Assembly: GCF_022539315.1 (NCBI RefSeq)
Contig: NC_066336.1
Span: 2,112,600 to 2,176,599 of the forward strand
Direction of reading: 5' to 3'
DNA: 64,000 nucleotides
DNA from: Serinus canaria
Lineage: Eukaryota; Chordata; Aves; Passeriformes; Fringillidae
In this document: in pieces, positions 22,966-61,320 of the stretch
How positions within the stretch are numbered: the first letter of the stretch is position 1
How the letters are laid out: every line of letters begins with the position of its first letter
Notes under the pieces: generated by a model
What the model was told of the DNA's origin: nothing
The model's database searches: none
Seen by the model: only the letters and a program-made list of their open reading frames with translations
Program-made: the position numbers and the translations under genes

Positions 22966-22969
22966 ATGG

Positions 22970-23960
22970 CTGGGGCCGGGGCTGCGACGGCGGCGGGAGC
23001 GGAGTCGGGGCTGCCGGCCCGGGGCGGACACACAGCCCAGGGTGGGGCTGCCCGGGAGGACACACGGCTCGGGGCGGACACACAGCCCGGGGTGGGACAC
23101 ACGGTCCGGGCGCAGTCACAGGACCCTGGGCGCTTACACGGCCCGGGGCTGCCGGTCCGGGGCGGTCCCAGAGGCCGGGGCAGTCCCACAGCCCGGGGCG
23201 GTCCCACGGCCCGGGGTGGGACTGCCGGTCCCGCTGCCCGGGGCGGGCCCTGTCAGGGGGTGGGTCCGGCCCGTGCCGGCGCCGCCACCGCCGGTTCCGG
23301 GCCGGACCGCGGGGCCCCGATGTCTCCGCGAACTGCCCCGCCGCGCTTCGGGCCGCTGCAGTTGGCGCTGGCGGCGGCGGGGACGGCGGCGGCCACCCTG
23401 GACCTGTTCATGGACGGCTGGGTGGCGGCGGAGTACGCGCGGCGCGGCCACCCCGGCTGGGCCACGCTGTCGCTGTCGCTGCTCGCCGCCGCCTCAGCCG
23501 CCGCCCAGGCCTGCAGCTGGCTCTGGCTGCGCTCCGACCCGCCCGCCCTGCGCCCCGCCGTGCCCGCGGCGCTGCTCGCCGCCCTCCACCTCCTACAGCT
23601 CGGCTTCTTCTTCAGGTACGGCAGCCCCGCACTGAGTTTCCCGCCCGCCGCCGGGCCCTGCTCCGCCCCGGCCTCCCCCCGGCTGCCTCTCGGCCCTCCC
23701 GGCTCCCGGGGATGGGGGCGAGCGGTGCCTCGGCGGTCGGGAGGGCCGAGAGGCTCCAGCACAGAGCGGTTCGGCCCCGCCCGGGCTGGAGCCGGATGAG
23801 GAGCGTCGGTGGGAGCGGGGGAAGTTTCCCTCGGGCTCTGCTCTGTCTCCCGGGGCTGGTGCCGCTGCCCTCCAGACAAACCGAGCAGCGCCCCCAAACC
23901 TGGTCCCGGCCTCGGGGCTCCTCAGGCAATTGAGGGGCGCAGCGAGGCCGAGCCGGAGAA
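22970..23960 (+). promoter_or_regulatory. XKR8 CpG island with GC-rich imperfect repeats
   Basis: CpG-dense from about 22970 into intron 1. Between 22990 and 23245 an imperfect motif built on GCCCGGGGCGG plus ACACAC or TCCCAC recurs many times, e.g. CGGGGCGGACACACAGCCC twice and CGGGGCGGTCCCAC twice. No TATA box. It holds the XKR8 promoter and 5'UTR; the transcription start cannot be placed. Confidence 0.7.
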
Positions 23961-25790
23961 AGGAATAATCCAGGCAGGTCCGCTGAGGTCGATGCTCAGT
24001 TTTTTACACTTGCATCGTGTGGCTACTGTGGTGTGTGGTTTGGGCAGGGCTTTGGACACAGATCAGTGGGGTTTGTTGTCCTGTCAGGAGTTTGTTGAGC
24101 TGTCAGGACAGCATGGGGACCAAGGCCTGTGCCTTGAGTAGCCCCTCACCACCAGCTGGTCCCCACACAGGTGCCTGTATGCTCTGAAGGTGGGCTGGAG
24201 GGTGTGCTGGGCAAAGGCAGAGGAGGAGGATGAGCAGAGACACATGGCCTTCATCTCCCACGACATCAGTATGCTGCGTCTCTTCGAGACCTTCCTGGAG
24301 AACACCCCACAGCTCACACTGCTCCTCTACATTATCCTGCGGACAAACAAGGCTGAGCTCTCCCAGGGTGAGGGGACTGGGGCCAAGGGAGGGTGCAGGT
24401 TTGGGAGGGGGAGATCAGAGAGGCTGTTCAGGGGCTGGAGGACCCAGCAGTGTCATTCTGCTCCCATGTCACTCCTTCCTTTGACATGTCACAGTATAGG
24501 GTGAACGCCTGTTCTGCCCTCACATGCCCCAATGGACCATGCTGGGCTTGGAATGGGGGGGGGGGGTGAAGCTATGGGACCACTGTGGTCATTCTTTTAT
24601 ATGCCCCAGTTGGGCATGAGGGTCAGGTGAGAAATCAGGCACCTTCTGGGGAGTAGGGAGGTGCTGATGTTGGTGTGGGTGAAGCACAGCAGGGGCTGTG
24701 GTGCCCTTCCCGGGCTGGGAAGCTGGTGTCACTGCAGGGAAATGGAGAGCCCAACAACGTGGGAGCCAGCTCTCACCTGCCTGTGTGGGCTGAGGGCTTC
24801 CATGCCTGGGAGATGGGCTCTGCAGAGCTGTTCAATCCCAGCACTTCTTCCCCTTCTGAGCAAGGCCAGGCACCAGCCTCCTTGTCCTCAGGGAGGGCAG
24901 AAGGCCAGGGGAGAGATGCAGGTCCCTGACAGCAGCTGCTTTGTGAGCTGGGGGGAAAGCTCATTTTAGCAGTGGTGGACTGGAAGAGGTTTGAGCCAGG
25001 CCTGGCTACCCCTTGATCCCCTCTCAGCATTTTCACCTGTGTGTTTGCAGGCCTGGGGATGGGCACGGCGTTCCTGTGTGTGTCCTGGGCTCTGCTGGAC
25101 TACCACCAGTCCCTGCGCTCCTTCCTGCAGGACAAGTACGAGCTGAGCCTGGCCTCCTCCATCATCTACTTCCTTTGGAACCTCTTCCTCATCTGCCCCC
25201 GCATCCTGGCGCTCGCGCTCTTCGCCCTGCTCTGGCCCTACGGCGTGGCTGTCCACTTCCCCCTGGTGTGGCTGGCCATGTTCCTCTGGGTCAGCCTGCA
25301 GGGCACAGACTTCATGGAGTCACCTGGCCCCGAGCAGCTTTACCGGGCCATGGTGGCTGTGATCCTCTACTTCAGCTGGTTCAACGTGGCGCAGGGGAGG
25401 ACGCTGCACCGCAGCATCATCTACCACGGCTTCATCCTGGTGGACAGCACCCTGCTGGGCCTCGCCTGGCTCTGGGGCCGGGCTCCCGAGGAGGAGCACT
25501 CATACCTCCTCCCCGTGGTCTCTGCAGCCCTGCCCTGCTACCTGCTGGGGCTGGGGCTGAGGGTCACCTACTACAAGTGGCTGCACCCCAACGTGCAGGT
25601 GCGGCAGGAAGGCAGATACGATGAGGTGGATGCCAATGGAGAGGGTGATGGGGTGGAGTTTCGCTCGTTTTTGGAAGCAGACCTGGTGAACAGGCGGATG
25701 CAGTGGCTGGCCCAGACCCACTTCTCCTTGTCCCAGCCAGCACAGCCACACTTCCTGAATGGGGCTGTTGCTGTGGAGTCTGCTGTCTGA
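23320..25790 (+). CDS. XKR8: XK-related protein 8, caspase-activated phospholipid scramblase
   Basis: Three exons: 23320-23615, 24171-24367, 25051-25790 (TGA), 410 residues (human 395). XKR8 sits in the plasma membrane with basigin or neuroplastin and exposes phosphatidylserine once caspases cut its tail. Exon 1 gives the first hydrophobic segments with the acidic LDLFMDGW; exon 2 carries the family signature SHDISMLRLFETFLENTPQ; exon 3 gives the remaining segments (FLCVSWALLDYH, IIYFLWNLFLICPRILAL, ILYFSWFNVAQGRT, GLGLRVTYYKWLHP). The C-terminal tail has DEVD at residues 355-358 (25620-25631), a textbook caspase-3 site. The start was chosen because MSPRT aligns with the human N-terminus. An in-frame ATG at 22966 would add 118 residues made from the GC repeat and is rejected. 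Confidence 0.95.
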
Positions 25791-26990
25791 GGGCAGCTCC
25801 TCTAAAGGGACATGAGGGGGGAGGTGGACATGTTGGTGTGCCCTTGGTTGTGCCCCCCAGGCTGTTGTTTTGGACAGCTGGAGGGAGCTGGCAGAAACCA
25901 GGGGTGATGTTGAAACACCCAGTGAGTCCCATGGCACTCAGCATAGCTCCCGTGGCTGTACCCTTGGGAAAGCCACAATGTGGTGAGTCCAGCACATTGC
26001 AGCATATGGCTGCACTGCTCTGTCACCTTTTCTTGTTATTTATTTGTAGCTTTTTCAAAAAAGAGAAATGAAAACAAGAGCATTGGTTTATTTTCTCTGT
26101 GTCTCTCCTGGCACTTGTGTCCTCCATGGTTGTGGCTATCTGACCTTTCTGTTTCCAGCCAGGATTTTCTTCCTTGTGTTAGTTTTGGTGTTAAGGTCAA
26201 AGCTCACCTGTTATCACTGTGTTCAGGCAGGGATGGGGAAGGAGGAGTGGCTGCAGGGTGGCTCAGGGCTTGGACACCTCATGCTCCCATGGCTGCCATT
26301 CCCACCACCACAGCCTGGGCAGTGCTCCCAAGGCCACAGCATTTCTCAGCCATTGGTGGCTGTTGGTGTGGTCAGTAGTGGGGTCAGTGTGTGCCAGCTC
26401 CTGGGCACAGACACCCACCCAGCTGGGGCTGCCTCCACCCAGCTCAGTGCCCAAACCCAGGCAGGCTCCAGAGCAACCCCTGCCCTTTGCTGTTGCCCAG
26501 CTGGCAGCTGTGGCACATCCTGGCTGCCCACAGCACTGACCTTTGGCTCCTTCCCCTCACCTGTATCACATCCCTCCCAGCAGCCCATCCCAGGAGTACA
26601 CTTCCATACCAGGGAAGGCATCTGGATGCAGCTGGAGGAGCAGCTGAAATGCTGTTTCACAGCTCCTGTAAGCAGCTCAGCCTTGCCCAAGGCCAGCAGC
26701 ACAGGGTGGGAGAGAGGTGTTGCCTTGAAATGGGAAGGGAACACTGTGCAGGAAGCACCATGTGCCTGCCCTGGGCACCTCAGCAGGGCCCAGGAGCAGC
26801 TCCCTGCCCCACTGCCCCCCAGGACCCCCCAGGAGCACGGGGGCCCTGGTGGCTGCACGGTGACCTGTGGCACCCTGAGTGCTCCTGGTGCTGCCAGGCC
26901 TGCCTTGGGCTGTCACAGGGGCAGGGACTGACACAGGGGCAGAGAACAGGCTGAAGCACTGACTATAGAAAATAAAGACTTTATTATTTT
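25791..26990 (+). other. XKR8: XKR8 3'UTR
   Basis: From the stop to the AATAAA at 26971. I saw no earlier canonical poly(A) signal. Several open frames here on both strands are not supported as genes. Confidence 0.55.
26971..26985. terminator. Bidirectional poly(A) signal shared by XKR8 and EYA3
   Basis: AATAAAGACTTTATT reads AATAAA on the plus strand (26971-26976) and AATAAA on the minus strand (26985-26980), separated by 3 bp. It is well placed to end both XKR8 and EYA3. The minus-strand signal for EYA3 is about 3.2 kb past its stop. Confidence 0.65.
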
Positions 26991-29900
26991 TTCCAGTTCA
27001 CAGGACAGTTCCCATTACAGACCATGAACAGGCAAAGGTCCCACAGGCAGCAGCACCTGAGATCACCCCTTGTAGCAGAGCAATAGAGGTGCTGTGGGCT
27101 CCAGGGGTCCTACTGCTTCCCACCAGTGCCAGCACAGACACCTCCTCAAGGGCTGTTGGAGGCAACAAATATTAGTGGATCAGGTGGTTTTTAAAGCCTC
27201 TGTGGCTGTGTCAAAGCTGAAGGGAAAGCCAGCAGCACCCAGGTGAGCTCAGGTGCTCTGGGCCTGCAGGCTGACTGTCCTTCAGGTGTTCAGGTTTGCT
27301 CTCCCCTTACCCCTGACCTGACTGTAGCTGAACTGGTGACAGAGACAGGAGAAAAATCAATGCTTGGGTAGAGATGCAGTTCTTGCCTCAAACGAGACAG
27401 GAAAAAACTTAAATTCAGCCAGTAGAGGAAAAAATAAAATAGCCAGGTCACCCCTTTATAACAAACACATAAATGTACCATCAACCTCCTGTTATAAAAG
27501 TACTTTACATACATTCAAGGAAACATCATATAAATACCAGTATGAAATGTCAGTGGCTGCGAGTTCCACACTCAGCTAAAATTTTACCAACATCTTAAAA
27601 TTTCCTTAAAACATTTGAAGTAAACAAACACAAAGCACAGCCAGCTGCCAGGCAGCTCAGGCCTGCAGGTGCAGCACCTGCTGCCAGTGCCTGGACAAAC
27701 CCAGCCCCTCTCCAGCTCAGCTGCTTCCCACGGGAGCAAAGCTCGTGGGCAGCTCGGCCGTGCCGGTGGTGGGAGGTTAAGGCACAGGTTCTAATCCCAA
27801 ATTCAGCCAGCTGGAGTATGAGATATGCTCCCCACAGGCTACTGCACAGGCTGGACAACTCCCCAGCCTGCTTACAGGAGACCTTTGGAAGGGCTGAGGG
27901 ATGTTCAGCATCAGCACAGACTCTTCTGTGACTACAACTGAGTCCTGATCCTCTGGTGACATTTCCAACCCTGGCAGCAATGAGGCTGCTCCTCACCACA
28001 GCTCTGGCACTCCACAGGGAGCCCAGAGGAACTGCACCCTATGGACCCAGCAGGAGGGGAGCTGGAGCTGCCTTGGAACAGGTGCAAACACACCTTGGCT
28101 CTCCAGTTGGTGTAGGCAGAGAACACCCCTGGGTCCTGCTCCCCTTTCCAAACCCAGTGCTGAGCACTCCCAGCCCAGCCTGTTGGCCCCTGGGCCCTGC
28201 TGGGCCAGCAGCCCCCAGGGCAGCCCAACACCTTTCCCTCTGCTGAGCTGCCCAGTGGCACCCACAGCAGACTCCTCAGACTTTCCTCACGGGATGAGCA
28301 GCTCCCACACAGACAGCATGTTCCTGCTGCAGAGCTCCTGGGAAAATACACAGACCCAGCATCCACCTGGGATGCCAACACCTGGCCAGGAGCTGAATGG
28401 AAAGCAGATCACTCCCAACTCCAGTGACCACCCTGGAGAAAGAGAATCAGCTCCGATTTCAATTTAATTTAAAAAAACCAAAAACAACCAAACCCAAAGG
28501 GAAACTGTAGCTGCTACCATGTGAAATAAACCTCCCAGGTCCAGTCCCTGAGCACAAGGTATCCAAAGCCCTGGCTCTAGGCACCTTCTGCCCTGTGGTC
28601 ACTGGAGCTGGCCCAGGAAACAGCAGAGCCTGTGCAGAGCTGGCCCAGCAGCTCCCCCTGCACTGGTGGAAATTAACCCTCAGTAATTAAAGCCATGAAA
28701 AGAATGCAGCGAACACATCCTGTCTGTATGGGCACAGCAAATGTGTCTTCCCTGCAGTGACAGACTTTCAGCCCCATCTCCCAGTGGCTGATGTAGGGCT
28801 GATGACCACGACCTGGAGGGGTCTGGGTGCAGCCACAGGTCTGGCTCTGCAGGAGCAGCAGCAGCAGGTTCTGGGGCACAGCACACACCTGTCCTCAGGG
28901 CTGATCAGGTGCCATCAGGGTACATGGGGAGACCCCCAAACACAGCCTGAGTTGGCACAAAACCAGCCCTTGTGCCAGCCCCAGTCCCTTGCTGGCTGTT
29001 CCTGGCCAGGGGAGCTGCAGGTCACTGACTCCAGCCTCTGTTCTGAGACAGCTGCAGAAAAATCAGCATCACCATCCCTCCCAAGTGCTCCATGCTGCCA
29101 AGTCACAGTGTCTTAGAAAATTAAGTCCCTCTTAACAAGGCATTTGTTTGTCTCTATGTAGTTAGGCTAATGCAAAGAATATAAGAAAATTGAATCTGAT
29201 TCTACTAAAAGGAACTTACAAATAGGGTCAGGAACACAGAGGTGAAGGTTATACCATAGCCAGAGCCTTCTCTGCAACATTCATGAGTATTTAGGAATTA
29301 GATTATTCCTAGTCCAGGGTGAGGACTCAGTTCACATCTGAGCAGTCTGCACCAGTCTGCTGTACCTGATGTTCACAGGCAATTTCATTCTTCTTTGCAG
29401 GGAAAATCTGTGGGATCTGCAGTCCAGACAAAGGCTGAAATCCAGTGATCTCCTGCTGGCTAAAAGGGCTTCTGCACACATTGACTAGAAGCCCCTGGGA
29501 TCAACTCAGAACACCAGTACTTGCCTCTATAAGGAACCACATATTCCAGAAGCATTCCCTTACCTTTATATTTTCCAGTAATCCCACACTGAGGAAATAA
29601 CATAAAGACATTGTAATAAATTAACTGTTTTGAACACCCAGGGAAGGAGAGAGGACACATTTTACAGCAATAGAGGTATTTTTGACATTTTCATTAGTAT
29701 TTCCTATGAAAAAACCCCATAGCTCTTCGGCTTTGCAAAACAAGGGAGGTTTAAGCACTGCCATCAGCATTTTCCTATAAAAATAAATTTTTGTGTTTAC
29801 TTGGGTTCTACAACTAAGCTGAATAGAAAGAAGAAGGCTCATACACATAAATCTGCTGTTTTATGGCCCCTCCCTCTGGAGGCCAGAGGCATTCAGCTGG

Positions 29901-30149
29901 CTCTGTAAGTCCCTTCTGCAGACAAGCCCTAGCTCTGCTGAGTCTAGGGCTTCTTCACAGGACACCTCTGGACTTGGCAGGGCCTGTGCACCCAAGGAAC
30001 AACCTGCTGTCATATTCCACTGTACAGTTTGCATTAGGTATGTTTTCTTCATCAAGCTGAAAGGTGAGTCCCCAAACATGTGAGATTTCTGTCCCCCCAG
30101 AAATGGAGAGGGCTGGCAGGAGCTGCAGTCACATCTTTGCTCCAGCTTC
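26975..30149 (-). other. EYA3: EYA3 3'UTR (inferred)
   Basis: About 3.2 kb without coding exons between the EYA3 stop and the poly(A) signal at 26985-26980. A minus-strand ATTAAA at 28468-28463 could give a shorter form. No repeat family recognised. Length is inferred from signals only. Confidence 0.5.
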
Positions 30150-56977
<26,828 letters not shown>

Positions 56978-57042
56978 GGGTATTACTGTTATTTTAATGC
57001 TTAAATGATTCAAATCGTGTGTTCCTCAGCAGTCTTCAAGCC
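56978..57042 (-). other. EYA3: EYA3 5'UTR part of the first coding exon
   Basis: Sixty-five bases precede the start codon up to an acceptor with a long pyrimidine tract (minus strand T9 then AACAG, AG at 57044-57043). The coding start ATG is at 56977-56975, in the context CCCATGG. So the transcript begins in an upstream non-coding exon. Confidence 0.75.
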
Positions 57043-58206
57043 CTGTTAAAAAAAAGGTGTTCATGGCTTTATGTACTTTTTGGGGGCTTATCATGTAGGC
57101 TATCAGAGAATATTAATTGTTATATACTCCTCCCCTAAAACTCGTGTGGCCATCTCCCAAATAAAATACAAAATTCATATATGGAAAGATTTCATAAACA
57201 AGGGATTTAGCTTTAAGCTTTGAAGATACAGATTTTTCATGCACATGGTACATTTCTACATCATTTGCTCGGATCACGCTGGCTGCAGAAGCTAACACAC
57301 TAATCAGACACGTGCACCATGATTTTAAAGACAGTTTAAATGATCAAGTCTGGTCTACTAGGTCAGTAAACAGCATGATTCAATCTAACCTGTTTTAATT
57401 TAGAACATTTATATAACAATCAAAAAAAAAATCAGGACAAGACTGTACACCTAAATGCATTTACACACAGTGCTGTTCCCCACCAAATTCACAAAGCAAG
57501 TTCATTATTTCAACTGCATCTTTCAAAAAGAGAAGTTTGATGAAATTTTATAAAAGAATTTTTATTTTGGAAGCATTTAGCAGAGAGATCTTACATACTA
57601 CATCAAAAAGCTGCTGCCTTCCAGGGACTTAAAATCATGGAAAAGAAATTTTGCATAATATTTCCACAACCTGATTAACTTTTGCAATTTGCTGGGCAAG
57701 AGAGAAAGACCTGTGTCCTCCTGGCTTCCCCCTATGCCCACCTGATGTGCATGAGCTGTATGATGTGTGTTTTTGTTCTTTCTGCATCTCACTTTGGAGC
57801 CACTTTATTAAAACTGACCCCAACCTCTTCAGAGCAGCTTTTTCTGAGCTGCCTCCTCTGCCACACGCCCACACAGCACAACTTCAGGGGATTGCAGAAA
57901 TTAGAAGAAAAGCTGTAAAACTCTTAGTGAGTTGGAGAAGTTAAATCCAGAGGTACAACCTATTCCTGCTTCCACAGCCACAAAAGTCTGGCTCTGAGTG
58001 TCTGCAGAAATGTGAAAGGGCTGTTTTACACACCACTCCTTCCTCTAGCACCTTCTGTTTTCCCACCCTGCCCGGAGTATTCAGGCACTTTCAAACCATG
58101 GGATTATCCCCACACAAAGTGACTGAACTGGTTTACAGAAAGAACTTTCTGGTGTCCTGAAAACCATGGCCCTGTCCCCTCCCTGGCTCCTGCCAGACCT
58201 ACTTAC

Positions 58207-58272
58207 CCTGGCAGCACGTGCAGCCCGCCCGCAGCCCGGCCCCACGTGCCAGCCACAGGGATGCTCTGCAGC
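58207..58272 (-). other. Candidate non-coding EYA3 leader exon
   Basis: A GC-rich 66-bp island in AT-rich intron has a good acceptor (ATTATTGCAG at 58282-58273) and a perfect donor (GTAAGT at 58206-58201) on the minus strand. It could be an upstream or alternative 5'UTR exon of EYA3. It is equally possible that the splice sites are chance; transcript data are needed. Confidence 0.3.
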
Positions 58273-60180
58273 CTGCAATAATTCCAAATTAACCACGAAA
58301 ACACAAAGGTTTCTCCCTCATTTGAGGGCAGGTCTTACGTGCCTGGGTGTATTGTATGTGGCAGGATAACATTTCATTGAGGGTTTGAGGATTTTGCAAG
58401 GCTGCCATCCCTAATCAAAGCTACTTACTGTTATTGCCTGAACTCTAAGTCAACTGAATTCACAATTAGTCTTTTCCCTAATTCAGGTTCCTTGGAAATG
58501 ACCCTATTCACAACACACAAATCTACAATACAAAGCACTACTGTCACCTCTGTAGTTTTTCCTCCATCAGTTTCAATCAGTTTTATTTTAAATATAAGTC
58601 TTATTTATTTTCTGTAGAAATAACAGAAAAATTAGGACTGAAGAGAAACTCTGCCACTCAGAGGAGTACAAAATACAATGGCCAAGAGCAAGATTTGAAA
58701 TTTTTACCAAGAGGTCCTGTCCTTCATCCTTTGCTTCTATTATTTAACACTGTTTTGCTGTGTAATTTCATAGAAGAATCCCAAACTAAACTCTTGAGCA
58801 TAGAAAAATATTTTACATTCCACTGATCCATACAGCAGTAACTTCTCATGCCACACTCTGCTTAAAAACTGTGAGCAGGTCTTTAATTTTGGCTTTCAGA
58901 AGGATTTAAATAATTACAAAGACAAAAAGTTTCTCAGAGTCCTACTGGAATATTTTACATGTGTGAAAAAACACTTTTTCCAAATAAGCTGATCATCTTA
59001 CAGCACCTGGAAGCAGATGATTGAACCAAAGCAAATGAACAGAAAGTGCCTGCCTTAAAGGCAGGCAGAACTTGACCTCTGGTGGCTTCATGCTTTCTCC
59101 CAGGGAAGTGAAAATTCCAAGTGAGAACTTGGCCTAGGGTGGCTTTGTGCCTTCCCTGTGTCTGCAGAAACAGCAGCAGAGGCAGAGGACACCTCACACT
59201 CCAGGTGTGCTGTGGTGACACTGAGCTCCACATCTGAGAGCAAGGGGTGAGGGCATCCTCCCCCAGCCAAGGTCAGGTTGGGTGTGTGGGAAAGCAGCAG
59301 CAGCTTTTCCACACCCCAACAGTGGTGTGGGAAAAGGGAGAGCTGCTGCCTCTCCCAGCCTCCTGAACCCCACTCCCTCCTTCCTGGCCTCCAGAGGCTT
59401 GTGAGGTTGAACAGCAGTCTGGATGCAGGATCTGCCAAGTGAAAAGAAAGAAAAGAAAAACCAGAGAGACCCAAGCAAGTCTTTCTGCTGAGCTGATGAC
59501 AGAAAGATCAGCTCTGGCCCTGCACAGCCTTGTTCCAGGGGAGCCAGCAGGACGAGGGTCAGGAAAAACATGCAAGCAGAGCAGCAGGATGTCCCTTTTC
59601 AGCCACAGCCATGGTAAATGAAACCAAAATTTGATCATCTACTTGATGTTCCACTTTGATGAAGCAGAGACATGCCAGTGATAAATACACAACAGCCTTT
59701 CCACCTGTACCACCCAGCCAGTCACCAGGTTCTCACACAGAGCAGGCACACATCTTCTTGTGGCTGGGCACAGCAAGTCCTTGGATCATGGCATGGCAGG
59801 AACCTCTCCCTGCCTCTCTCCTCCTGCACTGAGAGGCTGAGGGAAGCTGCTGTCAGCTCCAAGGCTGAAGCCACCAGCAGCATCCAGGGAGCAGCTGCTC
59901 CTGCCCCACTGATCTCCCTAAGAGCCCTCTCCACCACAGTTAATCCCCAGCTGCCCCCCAGGCAGCCCCAGCCCTTGGTGGGTACATGGCCCAGGGCCCT
60001 GAGCCTCCCCAGGTGCTCTTGGACACCTCCTCACCCAGTATGAGAGCTCTGAACCACCCAGAGCTTGGCTTTCCCAAAAATCAAACCCATCTTGCACTTG
60101 CTCAGCCTGAGGAGCACACTGAGCCAGCAGCTCACCAGCAACAAAGATGATTTTTAAAAACTGAAAATACACAACACTGA

Positions 60181-60285
60181 TTTTTTGGTGGGGTTTTTGG
60201 GGGGATTTTTTGTTGTTGTTTTTGGGGGATTTTTTTGTTGTTGTTTTTGGGGGGATTTTTTTGTTGTTGTTTTTGGGGGTTTTGC
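60181..60285. repeat. T/G-rich tandem repeat, 26-28-bp units
   Basis: Units of GGGGGATTTTTTTGTTGTTG plus TTTTT recur three times (about 60201, 60225 and 60250), after TGGTGGGGTTTTT. G5-6 runs alternate with T-rich loops; loops are too long for a canonical G-quadruplex. Confidence 0.85.
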
Positions 60286-61320
60286 ACATCAAATCTCAAA
60301 ATTAGATTTTAACTTGTATAAAACTCAAGTTAACTGCACTTCAGGTAAGCTTTATTATTTTTTTACATATTACTACAGAACATTTTTAAACCCTAAGTGA
60401 ACACAACAGCAGAGGTATCAAAGAATCAGCAGGTGAGAATGCTTCTGTGGGCCACTGGGTTTGTGAATGAGAAAAACAGTACAAAATGGAAGCAAGTGTG
60501 CAAGAAGCCATTAAATGAGCTGCTGCAATAAAAGAAACATTCAGAAAAATGAGTCCATTGTTCTGCTTCTGGAAACCAGCAAAGTACCACACTTTTTGCT
60601 TTATGGAATGATTTTTGTTAATTATCTGATGAAAACTATTCTGTAATATGTGAATTAAACAGCAGGTTTTATTTGACCTAGACTTGTTTTGAACAACCAT
60701 CCTGTTTAATTCTTGCATGGAACACCAACAATGCAATACAGTAAGAATTGGGTTTGCATGTCATTTTATTTTGTTTGCTCAGTTTAAGGAACCACATTAT
60801 CTAACTTCAAACCAGAAGGCATCAGAGCAGAGGTATGGGCTGCACAATTACTCCCAGCAGCTGCCTTCTGCTCTGCACATCTTGATGCCAATAATTCACC
60901 ATTAAAAGCCCTGGCAAGTGATCTGCAGTTTCTTGCACTAAATCCTGTTTTAAAAATCCTAAAAGACGAAGTCCAGCTTGGTCAGACTTTCTCAAACTAG
61001 GTACTCTGGATAGAATTTCTGAAAGCTGCCTGCTATGAGCAGCACCTGGATGGACTGCTATTTACTTTCAGCTTGTGCTTTTCAAGCCCATCTGCCTTGG
61101 TTTTGAATATAAAGTTTCATGCAAGAAACAGTTCTCCCAAGCTGCAAATAATTAAAGTCAGGACACTGTGATAAAACCAACACGCAGTAATTATACTGAT
61201 TAGAAAAAAAGGCTAATTGACTGTGGTTTTATATTACTTTAAAACAGTCACTATTTCCCTAAGAACAAAGTTTTGATTGGGGAAATGAAATTACAACTAT
61301 CAAACAGAGTTGGAATAAAA

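Larger units (their letters stand above)
57043..61320 (-). other. EYA3 5' intron
   Basis: AT-rich intron with the candidate exon at 58207-58272 and the T/G repeat at 60181-60285. The open frames near 59100-59640 and 59918-60292 look like nothing I recognise. No CpG-island promoter was seen, so the main EYA3 promoter probably lies beyond 64000. Confidence 0.5.

Noticed and set aside
22966..23319. In-frame upstream ATG of XKR8
   Set aside because: The extension is repeat-derived and has no counterpart in the family; the 23320 start fits the human N-terminus.
22872..23933. 353-residue open frame over the XKR8 CpG island
   Set aside because: Different frame from XKR8, low-complexity Gly/Arg/Pro translation of GC-rich repeats.
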